Assembly: GCF_041320275.1 (NCBI RefSeq) | Contig: NZ_CP162023.1 | Span: 682,001 to 746,000 of the forward strand | Direction of reading: 5' to 3' | Length of the DNA: 64,000 nucleotides | From: Mumia sp. Pv4-285 | Lineage (GTDB): Bacteria > Actinomycetota > Actinomycetes > Propionibacteriales > Nocardioidaceae | Part shown: one piece after another, positions 35,733 to 44,952 of the stretch | Layout of the letters: each line of letters begins with the position of its first letter | Position numbering within the stretch: position 1 is the stretch's first letter | Made by a program: the position numbers and the translations under genes | The notes under the pieces: generated by a model | Database searches by the model: none | Told to the model about the DNA's origin: nothing | What the model saw: only the letters and a program-made list of their open reading frames with translations

Positions 35733-37228
35733 CCGACTACCCGCGACTGACGTCCCGGCCAACCAACGCGGTCGTTGAGGAACCCGCCGTCAAAGTCAGC
35801 CGAAAGGAGCGCCGTGCTGCGCGCGCCGAACGCCCATCGCGGTGGCGAGACGCCCGTATGGCGGCGGCAGAGCGACGTGCGGTGGAACTCGAGCAGTACC
35901 GCGACGACCGCATGCCGTGGCGGCGCCACTCGGGGCGGATGCCGTTCCGGATGCGCCTGCCGGTGCACCGAGCGACGACAGCGAACCTCCAGGCGATCTA
36001 CCCGTTTGTGATCGAGACCGGACTCGGTTCGGAGGGCGTCTACATCGGACGCGAGACCGGATCGCAGGCGTCGTTCGTGTACGACCCGTGGCGGCTCTAC
36101 CAGCAGCAGCTCCTGACGAACACGAACGTTCTGCTCGCTGGGGTCATCGGTCGAGGCAAGTCGGCTCTCGCGAAGACACTCGCCTATCGGCTGTCGGCCT
36201 TCGGGGTGCGTACCTACGTACCGGGTGATCCGAAGGGTGAGTGGGGCCTGCTCGCGGGGACCCTCGGCGTCGAACCGCTCGCCCTCGGCCGCGGCCTGGC
36301 GACACGCCTCAACCCGCTGGAGACGGGATCGCGCCCTCAGGGCACCCCGGAGTCGGTGTGGCTGGACGACGTACGCGGCCGCCGAATCTCGCTTCTCCAG
36401 GCGCTCGCCGAGACCGGCCTCGGCCACCGGCTGACTCCCGTTGAGCGCAACGCCATCTACCTTGCGCTCGATCGCGTCGTCCGCTCCGATGCGGATGCCT
36501 CACGGCAGCGAACGCCCCTGCTGCCGGAGGTCGTCGAGGCGATGATGCGCCCCTCCCAGGACGACGCCAACTCACTCGGACTTCGCAGCGGCGCCGAGCT
36601 CGCCGCGCTGTCACGCGACGCATGCCTCGAACTCCGCCGCCTCATCGTTGGCGACCTTGCGGGACTCTTCGACGGCGCGACGACGCACCAGCTCGACATC
36701 CACGCGCCCATCCAGGTCGTCGACACCAGCCGCCTCGCAGGAGACGACACGGCTCTCGCGCTGCTCATGTCGTGCGCGTCGGCGTGGATGGAGGCCAGCA
36801 TCAGTGACGCCACCGCCGGGAGGCGGCTGGTTGTCTACGACGAGGCGTGGCGGGTCTTGCGCGTCCCCGCGCTCGTCCGGCGCATGCAGTCTCGCTGGAA
36901 GCTGTCGCGAGCACTCGGTGAGTCGAACCTGGCCGTCGTCCACCGCATCTCCGACCTCGGCGCCGTCGGCGACGCGGGATCCGAGGCTGTCGCTATCGCG
37001 CGGGGTCTCCTCGCCGATTGCTCGACGCGCATCATGTACGCGCAGGAGAGCGACCAACTCGAGTCTGCCGCGTCCGCCCTCGGCCTCACCGACGTTGAGA
37101 CCTCCCTCCTGCCGGGGCTTCCGAGGGGACGTGGCCTGTGGAAGGTCGGGCGCCGGTCGTTCATCGTCGATCACGTCCTCGCAGACCACGAGCTCGAGAT
37201 CACCGACACGGACGCGAGGATGCGATGA
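35729..37228 (+). CDS. VirB4-like conjugation ATPase
   Basis: 499 residues. Walker A GVIGRGKSALAK near 137-148 and Walker B RLVVYDEAWRVL near 364-375. Further family features are YVPGDPKGEW after the P-loop and GLLADCSTRIMYAQE near the end. It would energise pilus or channel assembly and substrate transfer at the membrane. Shorter than full VirB4 because the N-terminal half is supplied by the SCO6880 protein. ATGA overlaps with both neighbours. Confidence 0.88.
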   Translation: MTDYPRLTSRPTNAVVEEPAVKVSRKERRAARAERPSRWRDARMAAAERRAVELEQYRDDRMPWRRHSGRMPFRMRLPVHRATTANLQAIYPFVIETGLGSEGVYIGRETGSQASFVYDPWRLYQQQLLTNTNVLLAGVIGRGKSALAKTLAYRLSAFGVRTYVPGDPKGEWGLLAGTLGVEPLALGRGLATRLNPLETGSRPQGTPESVWLDDVRGRRISLLQALAETGLGHRLTPVERNAIYLALDRVVRSDADASRQRTPLLPEVVEAMMRPSQDDANSLGLRSGAELAALSRDACLELRRLIVGDLAGLFDGATTHQLDIHAPIQVVDTSRLAGDDTALALLMSCASAWMEASISDATAGRRLVVYDEAWRVLRVPALVRRMQSRWKLSRALGESNLAVVHRISDLGAVGDAGSEAVAIARGLLADCSTRIMYAQESDQLESAASALGLTDVETSLLPGLPRGRGLWKVGRRSFIVDHVLADHELEITDTDARMR

Positions 37229-38949
37229 CCAGCCCGGCGAAGGAGCAGCCGGTCACCGACGTCTTCGCGACAGCGGTGATCACGATTGGCGCCGCGATGA
37301 TTGCCGGGACGGTTGTCCTGTGGGGCGCAGCCGTACTGGCATCGGGTGTGACCGGCGCCGGTTGGCACACCGGCGATGTTGGGCAGGCCCTGGATTTCGC
37401 CGGCGCGGTGCTGTCTGGCGACCGGCCGAATGACGCATGGATCGCCACAAGTGGTCGGGCGACGTGGGGCGGTGGCGCGGCCGCGTACTGGTCGGCGGCT
37501 GTGCTGCTGATCGGACTCGGCGGCGGTCTCGCGTGGATCGTCTGGAGAACCCTCCACGGTCGAACCTTGACCCGCCGCAAGCGTCGGTCGGATGCCCAGT
37601 GGGCTTCGCGGCGCGACGAACGCGGAATGGCGGTCCGCAGCGACCCCGCCACAAGGCCGTATCGACTCGTCGCAGGCCGCAGCAAAGCGACACGTCGTTG
37701 CCTCGCGGCCGACGACTGTGTCTCCGCGGTCGTGTTCGGACCGAACGGTGCCGGAAAGACCGTCGGGCTGATCATCCCCAACGTCCTCGAGTGGGCAGGG
37801 ACAGTCGTGATGACGACAGCCAAGCCTCAGGATCTGACGCCGGTGATCGGACGCCGGTCAGCGCTTGGCCCGGTCTGGGTGGTCGCGCCAGGCGGTGCGC
37901 CGGGCACGATGACTGCGCGATGGTCACCGGTGGCGTACGCCGCCGATCCCGAAGCAGCCGATCGGATGGCGGACTGGCTCGTCGAATCCTCGGGGATGAC
38001 CGGCGATCCCAAAGCACGGCCGTGGAACGCGCAGGCGCGGAAGTACCTGAAAGGCCTCCTGCTGGCGGCGAACGTTGATGACCGTGGCATCGACGGGTTC
38101 ATCGAGTGGGCGTACGAGGGGGAGCTGGCGCGAGAGCGCGTCGAGCAGATCCTCCACGAGCACCGATTCACAAACGTGGCGCGCGAGTACGCCTCGACCT
38201 GGCAGATCCACGAGGAGGGACGTGGGTCGGTGCTGTTCACGGCGTTCGGCCTCGCCGACACATACAACCGGCCGACCGTGCGGGCAGCCGCAGCGTGCAG
38301 CGACTTTACCGCTGCTGAGCTGTTCGACGAGGACCGCCCCGGCACGCTACTGCTCGTCACTCCGCAGTCGGAGACCGAGCGCTACACGCCGTACTTCACC
38401 GCGTTGATCTCGTCGATCGTGCACGAGGCCGAGGTTCGTGCGGCCGAACGTGGCGGACCGATCGAGCCTCGCGTTCTGCTGGCGCTCGACGAGGCCGGCA
38501 ACGTGTTCCGCTACCCGCGGTTGCCGCATCTGCTCACGACAGGTCGAGGCAACGGGATCCAGTTGTTGCTTGCGTACCACGACATCGCTCAGATCGAGCA
38601 CCTGTACGGCGGACGCGAAGTCGCTCGCACCGTGCTCTCGAATGCCAAGCTGCGCATCCTCCTCGCGGGAGTCGGTGACATCGAGACCCTCCGCTACTTC
38701 TCCGACCTGCTTGGCCAGACACGCGTACGACTCGGCGGCGAACAGACCGGACCCGACGGCAAGCGCTCGCGCAGCCACTCCGAGCAACGCGAGTCGCTCG
38801 CACCGCTGCATCTGCTCCAACAGCTCCCCGACGGTGAGGCCGTCGTGCTTTATCAGAACCTGCCGCCTGCTCGCGTGAAGCTCCGGCGCTGGTACGCCGA
38901 CAAGGCGTTGCGACAGCTCGCGAACACACAGGAGGAGGCGAGGACGTGA
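37225..38949 (+). CDS. VirD4/TraG-type coupling protein
   Basis: 574 residues from ATG 37225. Two N-terminal transmembrane helices (about 13-38 and 82-105), Walker A GPNGAGKT at 172-179 and Walker B VLLALDEAGNVF near 416-427, plus TTGRGNGIQLLLAYHD, the sensor/arm typical of type IV coupling proteins. It brings the DNA-protein complex to the T4SS channel. ATGA overlap with the VirB4-like gene upstream and GTGA overlap with the DUF4913 gene downstream. Confidence 0.9.
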   Translation: MTSPAKEQPVTDVFATAVITIGAAMIAGTVVLWGAAVLASGVTGAGWHTGDVGQALDFAGAVLSGDRPNDAWIATSGRATWGGGAAAYWSAAVLLIGLGGGLAWIVWRTLHGRTLTRRKRRSDAQWASRRDERGMAVRSDPATRPYRLVAGRSKATRRCLAADDCVSAVVFGPNGAGKTVGLIIPNVLEWAGTVVMTTAKPQDLTPVIGRRSALGPVWVVAPGGAPGTMTARWSPVAYAADPEAADRMADWLVESSGMTGDPKARPWNAQARKYLKGLLLAANVDDRGIDGFIEWAYEGELARERVEQILHEHRFTNVAREYASTWQIHEEGRGSVLFTAFGLADTYNRPTVRAAAACSDFTAAELFDEDRPGTLLLVTPQSETERYTPYFTALISSIVHEAEVRAAERGGPIEPRVLLALDEAGNVFRYPRLPHLLTTGRGNGIQLLLAYHDIAQIEHLYGGREVARTVLSNAKLRILLAGVGDIETLRYFSDLLGQTRVRLGGEQTGPDGKRSRSHSEQRESLAPLHLLQQLPDGEAVVLYQNLPPARVKLRRWYADKALRQLANTQEEART

Positions 38950-39764
38950 ACGACATCGTCGAACCTCGTACCGGCGAGGTTCTCGACATCACGACCGTCG
39001 AAGGGCTCGCGCAGGCAGCCGTACTCCTCGACGAACGCACCCGGACCCTCGCGCAGATGCTCGACGATGCAGTCGCGACACCGGCCGGTGTCAACGTGCC
39101 GTCGCAGTGGTCCTGGCGAGGGCAGAGTCCCCACGGCACGCGGACATTGTGGCGAGGCCTGGCCGAGTGGGTCGGGTGGCTGCGCGGCCGCTATCCACTC
39201 GCGCGGCAGATCCCACCCTGCTGGTGGCGCCACCCCGAGCTCGTCGAGGAGCTGACCGCACTCTGGGTCGCCTGGCGCGAAGCGTACGCCGATCCCGAAG
39301 CGCCGATGACGTCACCGATCGACTGGCACGACCGTTGGCTCCCAGCGTTCCTCCGGCGCATCGGCGCCGGCGGATGGAACATCTCCTGCACCGACGAACA
39401 CAAGGAACGCCCCGAGTCGACGTACGACGCCCGCGCTGTCGATGACGACGAGGCGTTCGCCGAACACATCACGCGAGAGAGCGCCGACATGAATGACAAC
39501 CCATCGCAGATGTCCATCGACGATGTCGCCAGCCCCGACGCCACCGTGCTCACCGGCATGCAGATGCGTGCTGCCGTCCAGGCCGGTGAGGCGATGCTGC
39601 TCGGCAGCCTTCCCGGGTCGCCGATCGCCCATCGCGACCACTACTGGGTACCCGAGGGTGACGATTGGATCCGCGTCAAGGACGAGGCAACGATCGCTTT
39701 CCTTCGTGACGCCGAGCGCCGCCTGGGTCTTGCCGACGAAGCGGTAGATCGAGTCGCGCCATGA
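38946..39764 (+). CDS. DUF4913 protein
   Basis: 272 residues from GTG 38946. The DUF4913 core lies near 70-150: GLAEWVGWLRGRYPLARQIPPCWWRHPELVEELTALWVAW. A charged linker and a C-terminal unit with HYWVPEGDDW follow. This family accompanies coupling proteins in actinobacterial elements; its job is unknown. Overlaps both neighbours by 4 bases. Confidence 0.8.
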   Translation: MNDIVEPRTGEVLDITTVEGLAQAAVLLDERTRTLAQMLDDAVATPAGVNVPSQWSWRGQSPHGTRTLWRGLAEWVGWLRGRYPLARQIPPCWWRHPELVEELTALWVAWREAYADPEAPMTSPIDWHDRWLPAFLRRIGAGGWNISCTDEHKERPESTYDARAVDDDEAFAEHITRESADMNDNPSQMSIDDVASPDATVLTGMQMRAAVQAGEAMLLGSLPGSPIAHRDHYWVPEGDDWIRVKDEATIAFLRDAERRLGLADEAVDRVAP

Positions 39765-40771
39765 CCAGCATCACCGCGGCCACCGAGCGTGCAACGCTCG
39801 GCGCGATCCTGCTCGAAGCCGCGCGGTACGACGAGCTCAAGGAATGGCTCCAGCCCGACGACTTCGAAGGTCTCCATGAGCGCGCTACCTACAACGCGAT
39901 CGACACCGTACGGATCGCGAGCGAAGACGGCGTCACGCCCGACGCCGTGAATGCGTACCTGCTTGCCCATCCCGATGCAGTCGCCAACCCGGCCGATGGA
40001 TCGTTCCTCGCCGACTGCATGCACCAGTGCCCCAGCCCTGACCGGGCTGTCTACTACGGCCGGATGGTGCTGGAGTTGTCGATTCAGCGCACCGTTCGGC
40101 GGCGCGCAGAGATGCTGGGGACGCGGGCCCGCAACGCAACGACTGCGGTAGAGCTCAACCGCGTGTTCGCCGGCGTCGACTCAGTGCGCCGGACCGTCGA
40201 AGACCTGCATCAGCGGGAAGCCCGCGCGGCAGGTGCATATTCCGTGGCGCCGCTGCGGTCCGACGACCTGCCTGCTATCCGACCCGCGCCGTACCTGGGA
40301 GAGCCCGACCTCGAACGCCGTGTGGTGCGTGCCTTGATCGCGCAACCGACCGCGATCCGGCACGTCACCGACTGGTTGTCGGATGACGACTTCAGCGACG
40401 TCCACAATCGCACCGTGTTCGCCAATGTCGTCGAGATGTATGAGGCGAAGGATCCGATTGACCCCGTGACCGTGACGTGGTCGCTCGCCCAGGCGGGACA
40501 GGTGTCGGCGATCGCCGATGTCATGGGTGGGCCACCGGGAACAGATCGCGATGCGGAAGCACAGGCCGAAACGGACGGCATGAGTGCTGTGCCGCTCGCG
40601 AAGCGGCTCCTCGAGGTGTCGGTTCGCGCCCGGATCATCGCGACGTCGGACGACTTGGAGCGCTCGGCCATCCGCCGTCCAACGACCACGGCGGAGGCAC
40701 ACCGCCGCATGCTCGACCTCTGGCCGGAACAGCGGCGGCTGATCACGAGTCGACGCGGCGAGACGACGTGA
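39761..40771 (+). CDS. Tandem DnaB N-terminal domains without a helicase domain
   Basis: 336 residues. Two copies of the DnaB-like N-terminal fold: ATERATLGAILLEAARYDELKEWLQPDDF (about 7-35) and LERRVVRALIAQPTAIRHVTDWLSDDDFSDVHNRTVF (about 185-221). The RecA-type ATPase with Walker A is absent. DnaB N-domains bind primase and help ring assembly, so this may recruit or block the host replication machinery at the element. ATGA overlap with the DUF4913 gene. Confidence 0.8.
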   Translation: MTSITAATERATLGAILLEAARYDELKEWLQPDDFEGLHERATYNAIDTVRIASEDGVTPDAVNAYLLAHPDAVANPADGSFLADCMHQCPSPDRAVYYGRMVLELSIQRTVRRRAEMLGTRARNATTAVELNRVFAGVDSVRRTVEDLHQREARAAGAYSVAPLRSDDLPAIRPAPYLGEPDLERRVVRALIAQPTAIRHVTDWLSDDDFSDVHNRTVFANVVEMYEAKDPIDPVTVTWSLAQAGQVSAIADVMGGPPGTDRDAEAQAETDGMSAVPLAKRLLEVSVRARIIATSDDLERSAIRRPTTTAEAHRRMLDLWPEQRRLITSRRGETT

Positions 40772-40783
40772 GGTCGCGACGTC

Positions 40784-41140
40784 ATGCAGTGGGGTGAGAT
40801 GCGGGCGTTGGCCATTCGCCGCGACGTGTCAGCGGCGCGCTTGGCGCGGCTGGCGTACGAGGCGAGCGGCTGGCTGATCGAGCTGGCAACCGAACGCGGT
40901 GAACTCGACATTCACACGGCGTCGCTGGAGTTGTCGCTCGCGACCCAGCAACTCAACGGCGGCGAGGGCGGTGACATCCCGACTAGCCCGGACACTGGCC
41001 TGGATCTCAGAGACCTCGCTCTGCTCGTGAGCGAGATCGCTCGAGCGGCCTCGACCCGCTGCTCGAACACGGTGAATGAGATCGACGCGGCAATGCTGCT
41101 GGAGTCTGCAGCGCGTCGTCTCGAGCAGGTCGGTGCGTGA
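40784..41140 (+). CDS. Hypothetical helical protein of the transfer operon
   Basis: 118 residues, predicted all-helical, no membrane segment and no domain I recognise. ATG 40784 lies 12 bases after the DnaB-N gene. Its TGA overlaps the ATG of the next gene (TGATG), so the pair is translationally coupled. Confidence 0.65.
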   Translation: MQWGEMRALAIRRDVSAARLARLAYEASGWLIELATERGELDIHTASLELSLATQQLNGGEGGDIPTSPDTGLDLRDLALLVSEIARAASTRCSNTVNEIDAAMLLESAARRLEQVGA

Positions 41141-42480
41141 TGGTGGTGACGTATGGCGAGCTGCTTGCCGAGGCGACGGTCGCCATGTTGGACGGGTGCA
41201 CGGGGCTGCAGAAGACGAGACGAGCGGAAGCGCCGTCTCGAGTATTCGAGGCGTACGCCGACCTGGCCGCCAAGCTCACTCTGCACTTCGACGCGATCGT
41301 GCCGATGCGCAGCGGCAACCAGTTCGTTCGCGGTGAGTGGCACCCTGTCCGGCTCGGCGTGACGACTGAGGCCGTTCGGCAAATCCAGGCCGACGTGAGC
41401 GATGCGTTGAACTGGCGCGACGCGACGAGCGGTCGTACGCGACGAACCAAGGCCGACTCGTCAGTGGTTCTCCCGTGGCGCAGAGCCGCGAAGCTCTTCG
41501 GCCTCGGCGCTGACGTGATCAGCGCTCAGACACTCCGCAATGGGATCGCCGTGACACCGGACGCACTCCTTCTCCACAACCGCGCGGTCGTCAGACGCGC
41601 ACTGGCTGACGTCGGCGATCTCCTACGAGTGGTGGCCGATGCGTATCCATTGGTCCACTCGGCGTGCAGCGGTCCTGACACCGAGTTGGACCAGCGACTG
41701 GCGATGCTCGCTCCAGTCATGGCACGCGTCGCCGCGCGGTGTGAGGTCGTCCGCCGCGCGGCGACGCCCGAGACGCCGAACCCGCTTGCGGCGTTCCGGT
41801 TGCCGCACTCGTTCGATCTCGATGACCCAGATCCGCTGACGCGCTTTCGTGAGCAGCTCGGCTTCGTCCGTAGCCGAATGTTCGGCTGGGAAGGCGACCG
41901 GCTCTGCGGTGCGGGCACACTCCGAGATGCTGCGACCCTGCTCGCCGCTGGATACCAGTGGCTGGGCCAGTCCACTGGCGATGAACGGCACTCGAATCGA
42001 GCGAACAACTGGGCCATCCTTCGCCGAGAACTCACTCCCGTGTGCGTCGCGGCAGCAGACGATCCCGTCCTCACCCGCATCGTCTTGTCCGCATCGATGA
42101 CTGTGTCGACTCTCAGGGGTGAACGGGCGCCCCAAGCGATAACTGCGGACTGTGCGGCCCGGATCCGGTCAAACCTCGAAGACATCGGTGCATCCGTGGC
42201 GAGGATCGTCCGTGGACTGGACCGCAAGCGCGAACTCCGCGTGGAGGCCCGTGCGATCGCAGACGAGTTCCATTATCGAGTAAACGGCCGCGGCGCTGAA
42301 TCCAATCGGTACTGGTCGACGGTCCTCGCGCCCCGCGAGCTCGCCGACCGCCTCTCCGCGCTCGCCGCAGGCGACCCCGCCGTGCACACCCGCCCCTCGC
42401 CGATCGGGCGCGCCGCGACGACACCTCTTCGGGTAGCGCAGATCGGGGGGCCCAGAACCCATCGCGGCCGTTCCCTATGA
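41140..42480 (+). CDS. Hypothetical protein, 446 residues, end of the transfer operon
   Basis: 446 residues, helical and Arg-rich, with no signal peptide, membrane segment or known motif. A GTG one codon earlier (41137) is an alternative start; TGATG favours ATG 41140. The C-terminal 60 residues are basic and Pro-rich, possibly disordered. Given the operon, it may be an accessory DNA-processing protein; I see no HUH or three-His relaxase motif. Confidence 0.65.
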   Translation: MVVTYGELLAEATVAMLDGCTGLQKTRRAEAPSRVFEAYADLAAKLTLHFDAIVPMRSGNQFVRGEWHPVRLGVTTEAVRQIQADVSDALNWRDATSGRTRRTKADSSVVLPWRRAAKLFGLGADVISAQTLRNGIAVTPDALLLHNRAVVRRALADVGDLLRVVADAYPLVHSACSGPDTELDQRLAMLAPVMARVAARCEVVRRAATPETPNPLAAFRLPHSFDLDDPDPLTRFREQLGFVRSRMFGWEGDRLCGAGTLRDAATLLAAGYQWLGQSTGDERHSNRANNWAILRRELTPVCVAAADDPVLTRIVLSASMTVSTLRGERAPQAITADCAARIRSNLEDIGASVARIVRGLDRKRELRVEARAIADEFHYRVNGRGAESNRYWSTVLAPRELADRLSALAAGDPAVHTRPSPIGRAATTPLRVAQIGGPRTHRGRSL

Positions 42481-42913
42481 TTCGGCCCGCGCACGCTCCG
42501 GCTGATGTGGGTCACCGCCGTCAGAGATCCCCTCCCTGCCCGTGACGTCCTGTGTGGACCGGTGCTCGACTCCACCCTTTCCATCATGTCCCCGCCCTTG
42601 GCGGGCCGCACTGACCGCCGCGTCGAGGTCACAACGACCTTCGTCTCGTTGGTGATGTTGGGGCGACGCGATCTCGTGGTCGGGATCACACTGCTCAGGA
42701 CGGGAGCCAAATTGCCTTGCACTGGCGGACCTGCCACGCGCTCTCCGGTGCTGACACGGAAGCGGATGCTGTAGATCGTTGGTGATGAACTCTTGGCGGG
42801 ACGAGTCCAGAGGGACGTCGTCCTGATTGAGCCGCCACTCAGCTTGCCGACCACCCGAGCCGGTCAATGCAATGGGCAGATCGCCGTTGCAAATTGCTGT
42901 TACATTCCTCCCC
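42481..42913. other. Gene-poor stretch after the transfer operon
   Basis: 433 bases. Several open frames occur on both strands but show no ribosome site, no family and odd composition. The last 40 bases before 42914 (AATTGCTGTTACATTCC region) are AT-richer and likely hold the promoter of the secreted protein gene. Confidence 0.5.
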
Positions 42914-43504
42914 ATGCGCTCCCGCCGCCATTGGTTGACCAGCCGAGCCATCACTTGCGCAACGGTCGTGGCGCTAGGACTGACTGTGTTCATCAGCGCT
43001 CCTGCCGTCGCAGATACGAGCGGCTCTGCCTATGCGTATGCAGGGTCGGGCCATCAGTACGCGAGCTGGAGCCTTTCGTCCCGGCATCTTCGGCTTGGCG
43101 CGTATCCGAGCGCGAGCATGTCAACTGACCGTTGCATGGACTCGATGCTCGATTGGCAGGTGTCAAATGGTGACCATTACGACTCTCGGGTTGTGCGCTC
43201 CTGCAAGCCCAACGGGGCAGCAACTACGGATCCTGGTGGGAACGGCTATTGGCAGGAGCCATCGGATTGGGGTGGGGTGAACGTCGTCAACATGCAGAAG
43301 GGCTTCGGGTACGTGCTCGACGACGACTTCGTCAACGGCGGGTTTGTGTTCTACGGAATCGAACGGTTCTCCGGGTCGGGCACCGGAGCCCTGTGCACGT
43401 CCGCGCCCCGGACGTGCACAGATAGGTGGGCGAGGGTGCGGACCCTCTACCAGGATGGCCATTTCGAGTCATGCAACTCCGATCCGACGAGGTACGACGG
43501 ATGA
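42914..43504 (+). CDS. Secreted hypothetical protein
   Basis: 196 residues from ATG 42914. A clear signal peptide (MRSRRHWLTSR, hydrophobic core, cleavage near SAPAVA-D at about 33). The mature part is rich in Gly, Ser, Tyr and aromatic residues, with two Cys pairs (CMDS ... RSC and CTSAPRTC), suggesting disulfides. No domain recognised. Overlaps the lipoprotein gene by 4 bases, so both are exported together. Confidence 0.75.
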   Translation: MRSRRHWLTSRAITCATVVALGLTVFISAPAVADTSGSAYAYAGSGHQYASWSLSSRHLRLGAYPSASMSTDRCMDSMLDWQVSNGDHYDSRVVRSCKPNGAATTDPGGNGYWQEPSDWGGVNVVNMQKGFGYVLDDDFVNGGFVFYGIERFSGSGTGALCTSAPRTCTDRWARVRTLYQDGHFESCNSDPTRYDG

Positions 43505-44442
43505 AGACTTCTTTCGAACTCCTCTTTCGGAGGGCCGCTTTGGGTGGGGGCGTCGTCGCCGCAGCGTTAGCGCTGACTTCCTGTGGCGCCGTCAGCCATG
43601 AACTGCCACCCATGAAGGCGCCGGCGGACGTCCACGTCCAAGCTCAGGCGCTGTATGAGCAGTTCGCCGGAACAGTGGACGAACGAAACGCGGGTAGCCT
43701 CCTTCGCGCGCACCGGCTCAATGCTGGGATGGATGCATGTCTCGAGAGTGCTGGATTCCCCGAGTGGCAGTGGTCGCTGTCGCGATCGTTCGCGTCGCCC
43801 GCGGATGCACTCGGCGCCAGCGACTGGTTCGCGGAACCGCTTCGCCCCGTCTGGTCAGAGAACGAAATCGCCTCGGCGCCTTTCATGGCGGCTGAGGCGG
43901 AGATGAACCGCGATGACCACGGGCGTTCGCCAGCCTATGAAGCCGCCATCGACAAGTGCTTGGCGTCCACCGAGCCAGTATCTGACGCTGAAGCCGACGC
44001 CGTCAGCGCTCCGGAGGGCACCAAGAAACTCGTCGACGCGTGGGACGACGCGCTGGCTCAAGCCGACGACGAGCTTGGCGGCGACGACGCCAAACGCGGA
44101 GCTTGCATGCGGTCCTCTTCTCTTTCAGTCCTCGATGAAACAGGCCAAACCTACGACGAGCTCGGGCCTGCGATGAGCTACATGGCCGCCAAATCGGGAC
44201 CCGCGCCGGCTGGACCGAGCGACCCGCGCGCAAAGTCGCCCGAATGGCAGCGTTTCCTCGCCCAGGAACAAGAGGTGCTCGAGGCCGACTTCGCCTGTCG
44301 GAAGGACGCCTACGAACAGCACATCATGGACCTGGCGCCGCTGATCGAAGACTTCGCCAGCGAGCATGCCAAAGAGATCGAAGCGGTCGAGGCAGAGTGG
44401 CGCGAGATCACCGAACGGGCCCACAGCCTCGAGACGGAATGA
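43501..44442 (+). CDS. Putative lipoprotein, 313 residues
   Basis: Starts in the stop of the secreted gene (ATGA). The signal peptide ends in the lipobox ALTSCG (Cys near 28). The mature part is helical and acidic, with Cys pairs (DACLESAGF and DKCLAS; GACMRS and DFACRK) reminiscent of repeated C-L/M-x helical units; the C-terminus is a charged coiled coil. Function unknown; could be a surface or exclusion factor. Last clear gene of the element. Confidence 0.75.
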   Translation: MKTSFELLFRRAALGGGVVAAALALTSCGAVSHELPPMKAPADVHVQAQALYEQFAGTVDERNAGSLLRAHRLNAGMDACLESAGFPEWQWSLSRSFASPADALGASDWFAEPLRPVWSENEIASAPFMAAEAEMNRDDHGRSPAYEAAIDKCLASTEPVSDAEADAVSAPEGTKKLVDAWDDALAQADDELGGDDAKRGACMRSSSLSVLDETGQTYDELGPAMSYMAAKSGPAPAGPSDPRAKSPEWQRFLAQEQEVLEADFACRKDAYEQHIMDLAPLIEDFASEHAKEIEAVEAEWREITERAHSLETE

Positions 44443-44952
44443 GGGAGTGCGTGACCACGTCGGTGCTGGTCGGCTACATCCACCATCACTGCGAACGGCT
44501 CGGGCCGAGCCGATGTGCACCTGTCTTGGTGACGGAGTAGTTACTCGGAGAATCTGTGCACGTACCGTCCACCGGACAGCACGGATTGGCCTCGATCATC
44601 GCGGGTCGATGGACCCGTCGGAAAGAACGCAGCCAGTGCTTCGCCGCGGGGCGACGGCTTCGCCGGGGAGATGACTCCGACGCCGCGGTAACTCGGCCTC
44701 ATCCGGCCCTCCGGCCAGGCATGAGGCCCGACCCCAGCACCTGATACCTCCTCGGGAGCTGTGCGTAACGGTGTACTCGCCGCTCCGCAACGGTGGCAGG
44801 GCGGATCCGAATCACTGAGGCGGAACCATCATCACCAGAGGTGGGCCTCTATGTTGCAAGTCCTCGTTGGCGGTGCTGGCGTTAATCTGCGGTGAGGTGG
44901 GTGCGGTCTTGTCGCCGTACCGAAGAGCAGGGCGCTGAGGCTGGAAGTCTTG
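44443..44952. other. Gene-poor region at the element's right side
   Basis: 510 bases without a convincing gene. A 33-codon frame (44442-44540) lacks support. It holds a strong hairpin at 44695-44728 and the sequence flanking the IS110 transposase gene on its 3' side. Possible eroded right end of the conjugative element. Confidence 0.5.
44695..44728. terminator. Strong inverted repeat, terminator-like
   Basis: GGCCTCAT at 44695-44702 pairs perfectly with ATGAGGCC at 44721-44728; the loop itself contains GGCC pairs. No T-run follows. It may end the exported-protein operon or be a structural repeat near the element border. Confidence 0.5.

Larger units (their letters stand above)
22536..44442. 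mobile_element. Integrative and conjugative element in tRNA-Thr(TGT); right end unresolved
   Basis: Integrase, excisionase, XRE regulator and a full set of actinobacterial T4SS-type transfer genes lie between tRNA-Thr and 44.4 kb. The left junction is the tRNA 3' half. I could not find by eye a second copy of the tRNA 3' end, so the right attachment site is unplaced. The gene-poor segment 44.4-46.8 kb, with an IS110 copy and an integrase fragment, may be the eroded right end. Element genes are pieced in three blocks: integration/cargo, regulator, transfer. Confidence 0.8.

Noticed and set aside
42273-42993. Minus-strand open frames of 172-193 codons
   Set aside because: No ribosome site, no family and unusual composition; left as non-coding.
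44442-44540. 33-codon frame after the lipoprotein gene
   Set aside because: Very short, no ribosome site and no known match; chance is likely.
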